Assembly (NCBI RefSeq): GCF_029227915.1
Contig: NC_079888.1
Coordinates: 17,214,001-17,278,000, forward strand
DNA: 64,000 nt
Source of the DNA: Hydractinia symbiolongicarpus
Taxonomy: Eukaryota > Cnidaria > Hydrozoa > Anthoathecata > Hydractiniidae
Direction: 5' to 3'
How positions within the stretch are numbered: the stretch's first letter is position 1; every line of letters starts with the position of its first letter. The notes below the pieces were generated by a model that saw only the letters and a list, made by a program, of their open reading frames with translations, was not told the origin of the DNA and ran no database searches. The position numbers and the translations under genes are program-made. Below, piece after piece: positions 24,601-36,521 of this stretch.

Positions 24601-25936
24601 GTGGTGTATTGGAAAAACAAAAGCTTGCCATTGTATAATTTAACTCTATTCCACTTGAGCTTTGTGTTTTGTTTTTACTTCATAACTTTGCATGGATTCT
24701 TACAATGCCTGCAATTCTTCTATTATAAAAATAAACCTTTGGTTTAAAGAATTATTAAGATGATCAACTCCGACGAAAGCACAATTTCAAGATGCCAGAG
24801 AAGACGTAACGTGTGATTGACTTAGCAATTTAAAATACAAAAATCCATTTAAAAAATATATAGAGCAAACCATTTTTAGCGCAACAACGTCTTGCAACCA
24901 ATTTTCTTTCCTTTTCGCAGATTTCTTTTGACGATTAGCATGGGCTGAAACATTATATCCTACGTGCGTTTCATTTAGGTAAATTATGCACAATAACCGC
25001 AATCCTTTTAAAATAACTTATAAAAAAAATTTTATAAAAGTATTTTTATAATTTCGTTTAAGAAAATCCCAAAAATTTCAGATTGATAAAAATCTTTTGC
25101 GTATATTACGCTTTTACTCGTGCATTGAAACAGACGCATCAACGCCACAGTTATGTAAAGGCCCGGGATAAGAATCTAAAATTATATTAGTTCCAGGTAA
25201 CTCAACGGACTTAATTTCCAAGTTGTGAAGCTTAATTTTTCGGAGTTGAACTTATCAATGGAAGGATATGCGAAGTATTTAATTTAGTAGAATTTAATTT
25301 TATTTTTAATTTTATTTTTAATTTTAATTTAATCTAGTAGAATTATAATTATGCTTTACTAGATTACAAAATTTTCGCACGCTACACTTACTTAGACTTC
25401 ATGAGTGATCTTGACAAGATCTGCAAGCTTTTAAATCTTCAATGTTATACTTTATTAAAACGATGCAACAAAGAACTATACCTTTTAATGTTATGAAGCC
25501 GTATTAGACCTGATCTATTTGCTACTCCAATTTTGTTATGCAGAAGTTATATATTTTCAGTAATTCAAATTAATTATATTTTGTTCTTTTAGAGTAAAAA
25601 GTTATAAGTAAGAAAGAAAAGGAAGCACAAATTAAACAGGGTTAAAGGTTGTATTGTCATACTTCATTACACAAATACACTACAACTAGCTGGAAATGTC
25701 TAACTTGCTGACAAATTCTTCACGCATATGCCAAGTCGTAAACGGCATGTGGACATGCTTCATCGCACAGCTCTCTTGCAGTTTGTTACGAATAATTGGC
25801 AAGCCTTTTGAGCATTACGTAAATCATGAGATATTACGTTTTATTAGACGCATCCATTGAAACACACCAGACCAAAAAACTACATCTGAATCATACTTTG
25901 TAAGTTTTAACAGAAAAGCATACGAATTGTTGGAAA

Positions 25937-28900
25937 ATGGTTAAATATTGGAGTTTGTTTTGCCTGTGCCAGCATTTAACTTTGTTAACATATAGTGGTG
26001 AGTAAATTTTTTATGTCAAAATATTTTTATTTTTATATTTACATAACCAGAAACTTTTTTTTGTTCATAGAGGATACAAGAATAGAGCTCTTCAAAGATG
26101 ACTTCTTTTTATATAAATAAATTTGCTGTTCTCTTGCGGGAATAAAATAGGTAACAAAATAAGGAGCTGGCAAAAATTCTTACTGGTGTCTTCCAAAATA
26201 TCTACAGTTTTATTTTCTTATTGATGTCATAAAACTGCACAAAACACCACGAATCATTTTCCCTTATATGGTATTTTATTGCTTACAAAATCTTGACCGT
26301 AAGTAATTTTTTATGAACTCAGCAACACTTTTGCCAAGTCATTGATGTATTGTGGGCATGTTTAAAAGCGCTACTAGTGCTTTTAAAAGTATGTATTACC
26401 TTATCCATTTACTTTAAAGGTTGCGATCTCGTAGTCTATCAGTTGTGGGCTAAATTTAATCCAGCATTCTCTTTTTGATCAAAGATTTTAGAAAAAATAG
26501 AAAAAATGTAACAAAGTTAATTTTTCAAAAATATGTGCGCTAAAATGTCTATAATATGAAATATCGTCAACATCAATTCTTCTAACAAAGACTATTAGTT
26601 TTGATAAATTCCCTCTTTATTTGCTCTAGGATTTTAATCTGTTTAAGACTTTTACCCTACACTCAAAATGGCCAAAATAGCAATGTATTATCTATTTGCC
26701 ATAACATGCGATAATGCAACTTTCGCATTTCAAAAAAGGCTCACCTAAATTGATGCTGCGACAATGGCTGACCAGTAATTGCGCTCAGTTGCAAAAGATT
26801 GTCACCGAGAAATTAAATCCAATTATTTAAATTTATCTTTTAGATATGGGTTGTTCACAAATTGAATCCGATTTAGCACCTGCAAAAAGATCACTAACTG
26901 AAATCTCAAATCGTACGCTCGCTGAAATCTTAACCGATCACAAATTTTCACTAAAAGAAATTGAAAATAAAACAGTTTTTCGTCACATTCTTCAAAAGAT
27001 CGAGCTTGGTAGTATTCATTTTAATAGAGTAGAGGCTGAATATAACCCTGGATATCTTCGTCTCAGCAAAGCAAAAGCCGAAATAAATACTTTTGCTGGA
27101 AAGTATTTTGACAAGAAATGCACCTTAACGTTTCAGAAAAAGAAGAAGAAGTACAACTTTTTAATTATGTTTAATTTACAAAAATTTAACTTGTACAATT
27201 TGGTGGAATTGCTCACCCCTAAGTATCAAAGTGTTTTGAACGGATCTTACCGATTCGATTCTTTGCAGCGAGATGTTTTCAAAGGAGCTTACAAAGATTT
27301 TTTTCGACTTTTGCGCACATATAAAGAAGAAGTGAGTAGAAATTATTGCTTTTAAAAAATACTTTAATTACTTGGCGTATTGTTCTATAGACCAACACCG
27401 CTTATAAATTAAGTGTAAGGATATACTTTCGCGCTCCTGGAGATCTTTTCAGTGTGAAAAAAATATCATAATTTCTTTTCTACTGATTTCTATTGCTAAT
27501 TATGTTGTTTTAATTTCTTTTTGTTGTTCTTTATGCTTTTATTTCTCTTTTTATTCGAATTAGAATTATCGTTAATAACAAAAGTTATATTTTCACGCTG
27601 TTAAAATGCAGCAATCGTTTTAATGAGTAGTTTTAAGATAAACAAAAGCCTTATGGCGCGAACACGGTTGTAATTTCCCAAACAAAGATGGCTGATCGAA
27701 CGTCAAAAAAAAGGAGAAGAACTTTAAAAAAAGTTAGAAAAAATGTTTTATTTAGGGGCTGATTACATGGAGAATTTCAACCCGGGTCGAAATTTCAACT
27801 CGGGGCAGCGCTGAAAAATGTTTTGCTATTTCATGGAGATCGAGCATATGCGCATGGTTGTTCTCAACCTCGGTTAAAAATGATTTTGCGATTATATGGC
27901 ATTTCCACCCCGGGGCGAAAATCCTAGCCCGGTTAGTTAGCTCTACCCAAGTTGAAATTTCAGCCCGGGCTTGAGTTCTCCATGTAATCAGCGCCTTAGT
28001 TAGGAAATTGACTTACGGCAGACTTACTCCCGCTGATTTTCTTACCATGAAACCTAGCCTTAACCCACTAACATACAGGGGAGTGGCCCAGCGTTGAACA
28101 CTCTGTGGAGCGCTTAATAAGAGGTGTAACTGTGCCACATGTTCAGGTGGAGCGCTTTGGTACAGGTATACAGTATGTCGTAAATCAAGTAAAGCGCATG
28201 CACCATTATAGTGTTGCAACTGTAACATATTTTTCAAAAAATAAATTTCCCGCAACGACAGCTGAAAAAAAAGTAGAGTTTAGAAACCGTTGTTACCCTG
28301 TCATAGCAAAAACAATCGGTCAATATTATTTTATTTTGCGGAATGAGTTTTTTTGAAAGTTGAGAAATTAATTGTGACACCGGGCTGAGCGCTTAGTACA
28401 GTTAAACCGTGTTGCACAGCGTATATGGATAATACCTTTTTAAAAAAAACTCTCTTGCAGACACAGTGCTGATTCACAGTGCACATTCTTACAGGCGTGA
28501 TTCCCGAGAAAATTTAAAAATTAATTGTTATAGAGGGCTGATCTTAGTATAGAGGCGTAATACCATTTTCCAAAAAAAATTCATTGCAACTTCGGTTTAA
28601 ATAAAAACAAAGGGAACATCCTATCGTTACTTGTCCAGCTGAAACAATTGCTCAGCCATTTTATTTGCAGAAAAAGTTTTCAGGAAAATAAGAAAAGATG
28701 TAGCTACCTAGCTAACTGCATTTAGCATAAGAATTATTGCTTAAGAATATTACAGTAACCAAACTGCATTTTTTACTTTCACTTTTTAGCCAAAGATAGG
28801 AGCTAAATGGCTACAGTATCAACATATAAATAAATAAATGTTGGGTAGGATAAAAAGCTCTTTATACCATACAGATTAGTATTAAGTAAGACTCTAGCTA

Positions 28901-31309
28901 GCTAGCCTACAAAAACTTTGTTCCTACCCAAAAATCCTAAAACTGGTGCGTTTAAGATCTGTACGTGACTAAAAACGTGACAATATATTTATCTTAACAT
29001 TTTAGAACATTCAAAAAACAAATATAACAAAAAAAAGGTTATAGAAGACAAAAAGGTGAAAGACGTTTAAAAAAAGCATGAAAAAAAAAAGAATAGACAC
29101 AGACCAACAGAATCCGAATCAAAATTTGAAGTCATGTTCTTTGTGTGTTTTTTTGTGTGTTTATTTTGTGATCTGACTCACGCACCTTAAGTTTCATAAT
29201 ACACATAGAAAACGTAAATGCGTAAGTTCGACCAATGATTCAGCATGTAGCCTCTACCCCGTTAAAGGCTAAAACACAGGCTACATTTTCATTTCGCGCG
29301 TCGTTGTTGTAGGAGTTGCCCGATATTTTTAAACAAGATCGGCCAATGCGTGGCAACCGTGAAAAAGTGAAGGAAAAGTCACTTAAGTCATATTTAAGAT
29401 ACTCAATAACTAATACTCTTTTCACACTTCCTCACAGGTAGCAGTTGCTTTTGCTGATGGCGATCATCTGACTGTTAAAGATGTTGGCACCAACGCATCC
29501 GCAGGTTTTTACATATCCGTGTCAACAATATTGAAACCAGCACTCAGCAAATTACTGAGAAACAAGTTCCATTTTCCACTAAAACGAAATCCACCTGTAT
29601 GGATTACACTTAAAGGAATTGATGATCGATTTGTCTTCAATATATCATTTTATGGTCAAAATTGCAATGTGGACAAGGTACATTCGCCGCAATAGCACGT
29701 TTTACATGGCCAATTCCGACAAAATACACGTTTTTATTACGCAACGCATTTTTGGCTATGTTGTTCCAATAATTCAATGCGCCCACACTGGTTTATTGGT
29801 TGTCACAAAAATACCATCCTTTTCACATTTGCGTAAATAAGTGACTAATTATCAAATTTTCTGCGATTGTAAAGCATACGATTATAAAAAGATCCGTTAA
29901 AAATATGAAAAAATTATTTTAGACGACCATTGCTTAAGGGACATAAATTAGGAAAATTTCCAAACCTAATTTACTTTTTTTAAAACTGTTGGTCATAAAA
30001 AGGTGTATTTTTGATGGGTTGTTATTAGTACAGTATCTGTTTCAACTTCGTTTAAGTTTATTTGTAGTAACAATTTTACACTCAAAGGTACACTTGAACT
30101 GATAACCCAGCTAACATACTGTTTCAGTCTATCTATATAATAATACAGAGCTTCTGTCTGTGACTTTTGCAAAGTGGATAAAATTTCTTTGATAAAGTCT
30201 ATAAAACATCGCCTATAAATTTGTTCTGTAAATTAGCATACTTTAACGTTAGAGCAATATTGACGTCGAAGGAAAGTATATTAAGATTAGTGAAGCCATT
30301 GCATTGCACTTTTAAATTTAAGGCTAAATAACTTGGAAACGGTTGGAAATAACTGATGTCATCTCCTGCGTGGGTAACTAGGGACTACCTGGGACCAATT
30401 TGGGTAAGTTTTCCAAACCTGGTCACCGAATCTGTTTCGGAATGGACGGGTTAATGACGTCATGAAGAACCTTTAAACCCTAATATCTCTGCATCCGTTT
30501 GTGACAAGTATACGATCCTATACATTTTCTTGATCAGCGTTTCAAGATCTATACGATGAAGGCAACAGGCATACACATTTCTGAAAAAAAAATTGTGTTC
30601 TTACATGTCTCTGTTGACGTCATCAAAATTTAAATGACGGTTTCTCTGTTATCCTAGCTAAGTGGATTTTTCCACGGGCCTTATCGACTAGTATAATATA
30701 ATATCGAAGTACAGCAACTTTAAGTATAATGAGCTCGAATTAAGGCGAGTTGACCAGTCTTAGAATTTGAAAACGTGATCGAAAATTTTTAATCACACAA
30801 AAACTCCATCGCAGATTTTAAATTACTCACAAACTCGATCGAAAATTTGCAGTTACACAACAAATCGACCTTAGATTTGTAATCACACACAAAATCGATC
30901 AGCGACGTCCTCCCCTATACCTAGCTTGAGTAAGGGTTTCTGTTAAATCATAGTTAACTCTAATAAAGCACAGATAATCTATTATTTGGAACTTCAATTA
31001 TAAAACAGAACAAAATGTCATACGCCATGTTACTATCTTTAGAACTACACCTACAGCTACAAAGATAAACGCTTTCCGAGATTCTTGATGACATTGGAAG
31101 AGCTTGCTCTTAATTACGATCTTTATACAACTTTCCCGACCAAGATGTACTGCAATTTATGCTGCAAAAGTGAAGCTGTAAATATAATGTATATCGAAGG
31201 ATTCTTCCGGAATGGAGTACCAAAGAAAAATGGAAAGATCGAATTTCACATTCAGATTGCTGTTGAGAACGAAGGATTGACAACTGTTCTTCGAATGGTT
31301 CCCTTGTAG
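25937..31309 (+). CDS. Secreted 351-aa protein of unrecognised family (4 exons)
   Basis: Exons 25937-25997, 26844-27331, 29438-29677 and 31043-31309. All have GT-AG borders, phases 1/0/0 agree, and the total is 1056 nt including TAA..TAG-type end at 31309. Exon 1 encodes a signal peptide (MVKYWSLFCLCQHLTLLTYS) split in phase 1, as in the NIDO gene. Exon 2 is charged and helical (LTEISNRTLAEILTDHKFS; later YRFDSLQRDVFKGAYKDFFR) with a KKKKK run near residue 119. Exon 3 holds FYISVSTILKPALSKLL and VWITLKGIDDRFVFNISFYG. Exon 4 holds MYCNLCCKSEAVNIMYIEGF and a conserved-looking C-terminus. No membrane span is seen after the signal. I do not recognise the family and assign no function. The last exon is placed from the acceptor before NYTYSYKDKR rather than from its internal ATG. 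Confidence 0.75.
27755..27995. mobile_element. 241-bp MITE with TTA target duplication
   Basis: Terminal inverted repeats GGGGCTGATTACATGGAGAA / TTCTCCATGTAATCAGCGCC, with the inversion extending imperfectly through the CCCGGG and GAAATTTCAACT blocks. Flanked by TTA at 27752-27754 and 27996-27998. A 3-bp TWA duplication is the mark of PIF/Harbinger superfamily elements. Internally there is no coding capacity. It lies in intron 2 of the 351-aa protein gene. Confidence 0.85.
28075..28750 (+). repeat. Dispersed repeat family R1, copy 2
   Basis: Plus-oriented copy in intron 2 of the 351-aa protein gene. It has two GTGGAGCGC motifs (about 28107 and 28148), ACAGGTATACAGTATGTCGTAAATC, then a second segment with CTTCGGTTTAAATAAAAACA and ATTTTATTTGCAGAAAAAGTTTT. 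The same order appears at 55560-56330. The tail near 28700 (AGCTACCTAGCTAACTGCATTTAGCATAAG) matches, inverted, the start of the 32140 and 43130 copies. Confidence 0.6.
30132..30691 (+). mobile_element. 560-bp Helitron-like non-autonomous element, copy 2
   Basis: Begins A^TCTATATAATAATACAGAG...CTGTCTGTG and ends GTGGATTTTTCCACGGGCCTTATCGACTAG^T. It shares both termini with the short copies but has about 400 bp of different interior (TGACGTCAT blocks, no coding frame). 5'-TC, a 3' hairpin close to the end and a CTRR (here CTAG) terminus between A and T are the recognised marks of Helitrons. It lies in intron 3 of the 351-aa protein gene. Confidence 0.8.
30770..30905. repeat. Minisatellite of about 36 bp
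   Basis: Three to four imperfect copies of a unit containing TCGATCGAAAATTTGTAATCACACAAAA, in intron 3 of the 351-aa protein gene, just downstream of the Helitron-like element. Confidence 0.6.
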
Positions 31310-32139
31310 CATGGATATAGTTTTGTATTGTATATTTAATACAGAAGATAAAGCAGAAACATGTTGTCAAAATAGTTTACAGCATTAAAACACCTAAATT
31401 GTTGCTTATTATTATATATATAACTTTTTTATACCGCTGCAAATTACATCTTCAGAACAATTTTGAAGCGGTAAACGGAGATCATTGTTTATGTTTTAAT
31501 ATATCATTTATTTATTTATTCTTCGGCAATATGATATTGGCAATACTTATTAACTTAGAGAAACTGTGTTATTAAATTCACTTGATTCCGTCACGCACAA
31601 GCTATTTCAGAGACAAAGAACCGGAAGGTCACTATCGCACTTGACTAAAGCGGTGTTCGGCGAAAAACTAACAATTCCTTTTTTTGAGAAGTGTTTTTTT
31701 ATCAGAATATCGATATTGACAAAATTTTATGCAGAAAAGGTAAAGGACAGGCGAGTTATTTCCGCTGATGTGAAATCTCTAAATATGCCCTATTGTTAAG
31801 TTTTCGTAATAAAAAATTATCAAGACCAAGTGAAAGATAATACAAAAAGAATATGAATGTTTGGTATTAAAGGAGAAATTAAAGTCGTTTGTTTAAAAAA
31901 AGACAGCAGTTCTATTATAAAAGCTTCATATTACATTTATTTGCTTCGATGTGTTTTTACGGGATAAGACCAATTGTAAGATTACGGCTACAGGGAGCAT
32001 GCTAAAGCCAGCCAGCTAGCTAGCTAGCCATATATATTCTTATACTTTTAAAACATGTGTTCAGTTTTGTATAAGTGCTTTTTATCTTAGCCATTGATTG
32101 TTTTTATTGGTTTCATCTTAACCAAGCTTTAACGTGAGT

Positions 32140-32710
32140 CGTGGGACCTAGCGGATGCTACCTTTGACTAAAAAGTGAAAGTAGTTAAATACTAGTTGAC
32201 TGCTACAAGGTTTCAAGTAATCTTCCTTATGCTAAATGCAGTTAGTTAGCTACAGCCTTTAATAAATATTTTGGTGAAAGTTCAAAGTTTGTTGATTCGC
32301 GAAAACAACAGCCTCAATTAACCTATGATATTTTGCCGCAATTAGCTTTGGAAGGACATGCTTTAAGGATGTTTTAATTTAAACTCACAATGATTTTTTC
32401 TCACTTCACGAAAACTTATTCCGCAAAATTAAATTGCTGAGTAGCTGTTTTAGTGTGACAACAAGTTGTAAGCTGTACTTTTTTCAGCTGAAGTTGCAAA
32501 AACGTTTCCTTTTTTAAAAATATTGCACCGAAACACTGTAATTCTATATGCGTTCTACTTGATTTACGAGATACAGATACCTGTACTAAGGCGCTCCACC
32601 TGGATGTGTTGCACAGTTTGCAGCTCTTAGTAAGCGCTCCACTTTGCCTTCAATGCCGAGTCACACAGTGACTGGTGCCTTAACCCGGCATTTCAACACT
32701 GGGTTCCGTG
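32140..32710 (-). repeat. Dispersed repeat family R1, copy 3
   Basis: Minus-oriented. Reverse-complement reading gives CCGGGTTAAGGCACCAGTCA, then GTGGAGCGCTTACTAAGAG, GCAAACTGTGCAACACATCC, GGTGGAGCGCCTTAGTACAG and a GTATCTCGTAAATCAAGTAG block. The opposite end carries GCTAAATGCAGTTAGTTAGC. Confidence 0.6.
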
Positions 32711-33059
32711 GCTAGTCAAAATCTCTTTAGTCACATTCTTCAAGAAGAACATCGTGCTACAACACACGTAATAGCATGTATTTTAAAGACAAGCGACCGC
32801 GTATTTAATAATAAACCCATTCTATCTGTAAGTCTGCAAGAAACTTGTCGTGCTATGAAAACACGAAATGCAATAGGTCTCTTTCTACGTCTGTTTCAAG
32901 ATGATTGCCCCACAGCTTTATTTCGAACTCATGTCAGACTAATTCATAGCTTCGTGTTAACAGGACAATATGCAGGAAGTATGTCCGACGGAACACCCGT
33001 CTAAGAAATTTAATTACTTTATGTTAACAGGCGAACGAAATGCATAAATGCCGATGCCA

Positions 33060-33346
33060 AAATATGTACAACGGTTGGGTCGTTTATGGGTGTAGCCCGT
33101 GATATATGTTACAGGAAATCCCCCGTCCGAAGTATTTTCAGCAACAACATTTCGTGCATTGCCAACTTTCCAGCATGAAGTGATGTAATTACCTGGACGT
33201 ATGTTATTACTATAATTATAGGTGAGATAGTAGTGCGGTTTTTGATTTTATAATCACTTTGCTTTTCCAAAAAAATGTGGAAAGATCACAAAGAGATGAG
33301 CTACTATTTTGAACAGACAGACACAATACGGGTATTATTATGGAGA
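33060..33346 (-). mobile_element. Degenerate Helitron-like element (5' end recognisable)
   Basis: Minus-strand start TCTCCATAATAATACCCGTA then TTGTGTCTGTCTG closely matches the 5' end of copy 5 (51497-51677). The 3' end is not clear. A degraded GTAGCCCGTG...ACAGG lies near 33091. A separate CCCGTGGAAAATCCACG hairpin at 33543-33559 may belong to another remnant. Confidence 0.4.
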
Positions 33347-35934
33347 AATCGGATTATCAGATTATTTGGTCAAGTTACATTGTGAAGGAGGTGATACGTG
33401 GGCGTTTTAGCTAGACAGGAAATAAATAAAAGTACAAGGATTTTTAATAAAACGGGATTTTCCAAAATGGCTTTTGAAATGCTTGAAATAAATTTAAGTA
33501 ATCGAAGAGTTTATATTGAAAAACATGATAGAAAAGCCATTTGCCCGTGGAAAATCCACGTCAAATCTACAAGAATAGAACTGTCGCAGCGATTCTTTTA
33601 AAAGTTTATCACATCCATGATTCGTAGCTTAAAAGTGTCGTGTCTCGTGTAGCATGACTAGGTTTCGGATCATGCTATACCACGCCACAGCAAATATTGA
33701 AGAACATGTTAACACCATTACGTGCTTCAATCAATTTGTTGCGTTTAGAAAAATTTGCAAAAAAAGGACGTTTTCTCGTAAAAGACATATATGTAACAAT
33801 AATCTCGTTTAGGATGTATAGAGATGTAAATAGGTTTTAAAAACCTAAATTTGAAATTTTCTTACGCATTTGTAGATTATTAAAGAGAATAATAGAACAA
33901 CTTCAGAAAAAAAAGTTAAGCAAAACATTTAGACGTCCTGAAGAAAATAATTAATACTAAGGTGAAATAAAGTTAATGAAGATGTGAATTCGAATTCATA
34001 ATGAGTAAATAAAACTTTTTTTGTACTATAATTTGATTTAATAGTTTCAATTGAAACGCCGGAACAAGTTACTCAACAAACAAAAAATGCACTTATAAAA
34101 TCTCCTTAAAATTTGTTGTTCATCTCATCGTAAACTTGTTTTTGATTATTCTTTTAAAAAAGGCGCGAATAGTTCAAACTTTTTCACGAAATAGACAACG
34201 CAATGGGAATGGTCGGTAACTCTGTTTTATAACAAAGAAGCTGCATTAAGGAAATTTTAAAAATTGATTACCTGGGACATTTGTGCGGGAAATTTTTAAA
34301 TTAAAACGAAGCTTTTCGTAAAACCACACAAAATATAAATAAAAGTCAAAATATTTCATAACAATCCTCCATGTTGCAAGCTTAGGGTTATTTTCGAATC
34401 TCGTTTTAGAATTGGTGACTTTGTCCATTTAAGGACCTTCAGTGCCTGCGTTCAAATGTCGGATATCAGTTTAAGTGCGACAGACGCCATGCTATCTATT
34501 ACGGTAAAACAATGTAATATTTGAAAGTTAGAGCTTGTGAACATTTAAGTTTCGGTGATGAAAGTGACGACAAAGTTTAGCTCCTTCTTTGAAAAGTTTG
34601 AGATAGACTTTTAGAACGTTTATTTATTTATTTTAGCGTTTATTAGTGATTACTTTCCAGATAATTTGCATGCAAGTCGTAATTTATTTTCCTCCAAGTT
34701 TTCTCTCGTGCCCAAAATCTTTTTGTATTAAAATTAAAAAAAATGAAAAGAACTATTAACTTTTGGTTTTGTAGCCATATGAATTAAAAACCTTTTAGGA
34801 TGGGTCCGTTATCATGTTTCTAGCTTTTTATGTGTATTATTATTCCCTAATTATTAACGCTCTATAATTGATTTTCTTCCGAGTTTCCGGCGAATTAAAA
34901 TAAAAGTTTTACGATATCTTCTTTCCATGACCAGAGTTTTGTACAAGTTTAACTGTAATTATCACATCAGTCGAACGGTAAGGCGCGATTTCTGTGCCCA
35001 ACAAGCTGGCTTATTCATAAAATTCCCATGGATACCCATGAGCTTGCAGCTAGAACAGAACTCGCATTTACTTGCGAATGTTTAAAACCGAATCTGTAGA
35101 ACGTTTTTTTCCTAAATTTATCTTGCTTCACGTCTCATGTTTTTAAGAGTTTTGCACAGCTTTACAAATATTTTGCAACAATCTAAATTTTACTTGTGAA
35201 ATATAAAATTTTTTAAAAACAGTTTTTCATAGTTTTGCAGCTTAGCAGCTTCTTGTCTTTTATCTGAATTGGTGTAATAGCGGATTAATGATGTCACTTC
35301 GATTACATGTAAAGCCCCTCCCTCCGTTAAAGACGTTACGCTCCTTAAATATTTCTAGCATGAGACTTGATACAATGAAAGTTCAATTCAATATGAAAAA
35401 ATAACAAAAAGCTAGTAATTTTGTCACGTGACTGATCTATGACGTCATTAATATTACTATTTATGTATAATTTCTCTGCAATTTCGAGTTTTTCTTGCTT
35501 GCGTTCGAACATAGAGATGGGTCATGGGTCGAACGACTATTTTTTTGTAGTTACAATTGTTTTCAAAAGTGTATATTTTTGGATTTAATGCTTGGAAGAA
35601 AATGTATTTTGCTCAGTAAAAACCTGGAATAATTTTAGACGAATTTTGTAGTCGTTAGAGATCCCGATGCAATATTTTGGCAATTTTAATACGCAGATGA
35701 ACGTCCTTCTTAACAAAGATTTCAAAAAAAAAAGAAAAGTATTTATGCAAGGAGAATTAAATATTGATCAGTGTCTGTAAAACCTAAAAAATCGCATATT
35801 CAGGTCTGCAAAACAGATTTCGCAAAAATACACTGTAAATAAGACTAAATAATATCTAAACACTAAATACGAGTAATACAGTATATAAAGTGAAGATTTT
35901 AATTTAAGATACCAATAAAAAAATTTCTGTTAAT

Positions 35935-35957
35935 GGGGGGGGGGGGGGGGGGGGGGG
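35935..35957 (+). repeat. Poly-G run of 23 bases
   Basis: Uninterrupted G tract followed by AAGGGGAGG, in otherwise AT-rich DNA. Such a tract could form a G-quadruplex and is prone to sequencing length error. Confidence 0.95.
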
Positions 35958-36521
35958 AAGGGGAGGTCTTTAAAATTTTCTGAGAAAAATTTTTCACCAT
36001 CATAAGTCATATAAAAAATGACAATAACTGAATTTGTTTCGATGACGTGGCTGAAAGTAAAATTATTAAGAAAGATCAGAGGGTAACAATACTCCTTTCT
36101 TGTCCATAGATGATAAGGTTACGAATATCACAAAAACAATTTTTATTGCTTAAAAATTGTTACTATATTTAAAAAGCATGATTAATCTTTTTTAAGAATT
36201 CTAGGTTATGTAAAAAATACGGTAATGTGTACATCAGTGTATTTGTAACACAAAACCATTATTTTTTTGTTTCTTTTTTAGGACAAGTCTGGATGCCAGC
36301 ATAACTGCATAAAATTTATTTCTTAAGAGGCTTGAATTCGCGTGCTCGCTTATAAAATATTAATGTCGTGCCTTACGCTGGTATTTTTTATTCAATAATG
36401 TTCAATGAATGTTTCTGGTATCAATTGCATATATTTTCATGTGAATAAAGATTAATTCACAAACGTACAGTTACACATGATATCTCAGTGAAGATACAGT
36501 AACGAAAAAGAGAACACAAAC

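Larger units (their letters stand above)
16469..25936. other. Gene-poor spacer between the NIDO gene and the 351-aa protein gene
   Basis: Apart from the Helitron-like element, the pogo-like remnant, the SINE and the (AAAAT)n array listed separately, I see no exon with convincing splice signals or family motifs. The open frames at 19359-19574, 23729-23932, 24332-24550 and 24787-25002 look like chance. A run of nine G at about 22687 is the only other low-complexity tract noted. Confidence 0.5.
31310..36521. other. Gene-poor spacer
   Basis: Contains R1 copy 3, a degenerate Helitron-like end and a poly-G run, listed separately. The frame at 32708-33004 (98 codons) directly abuts R1 and shows no family motif. 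Frames at 31566-31799, 33398-33601 and 34246-34428 also look like chance. No exon was supported. Confidence 0.45.

Noticed and set aside
32708-33004. 98-codon plus-strand frame after repeat R1
   Set aside because: It starts within or at the border of a repeat, has no acceptor-linked partner, and no recognisable motif; kept only as a remark in the spacer entry.
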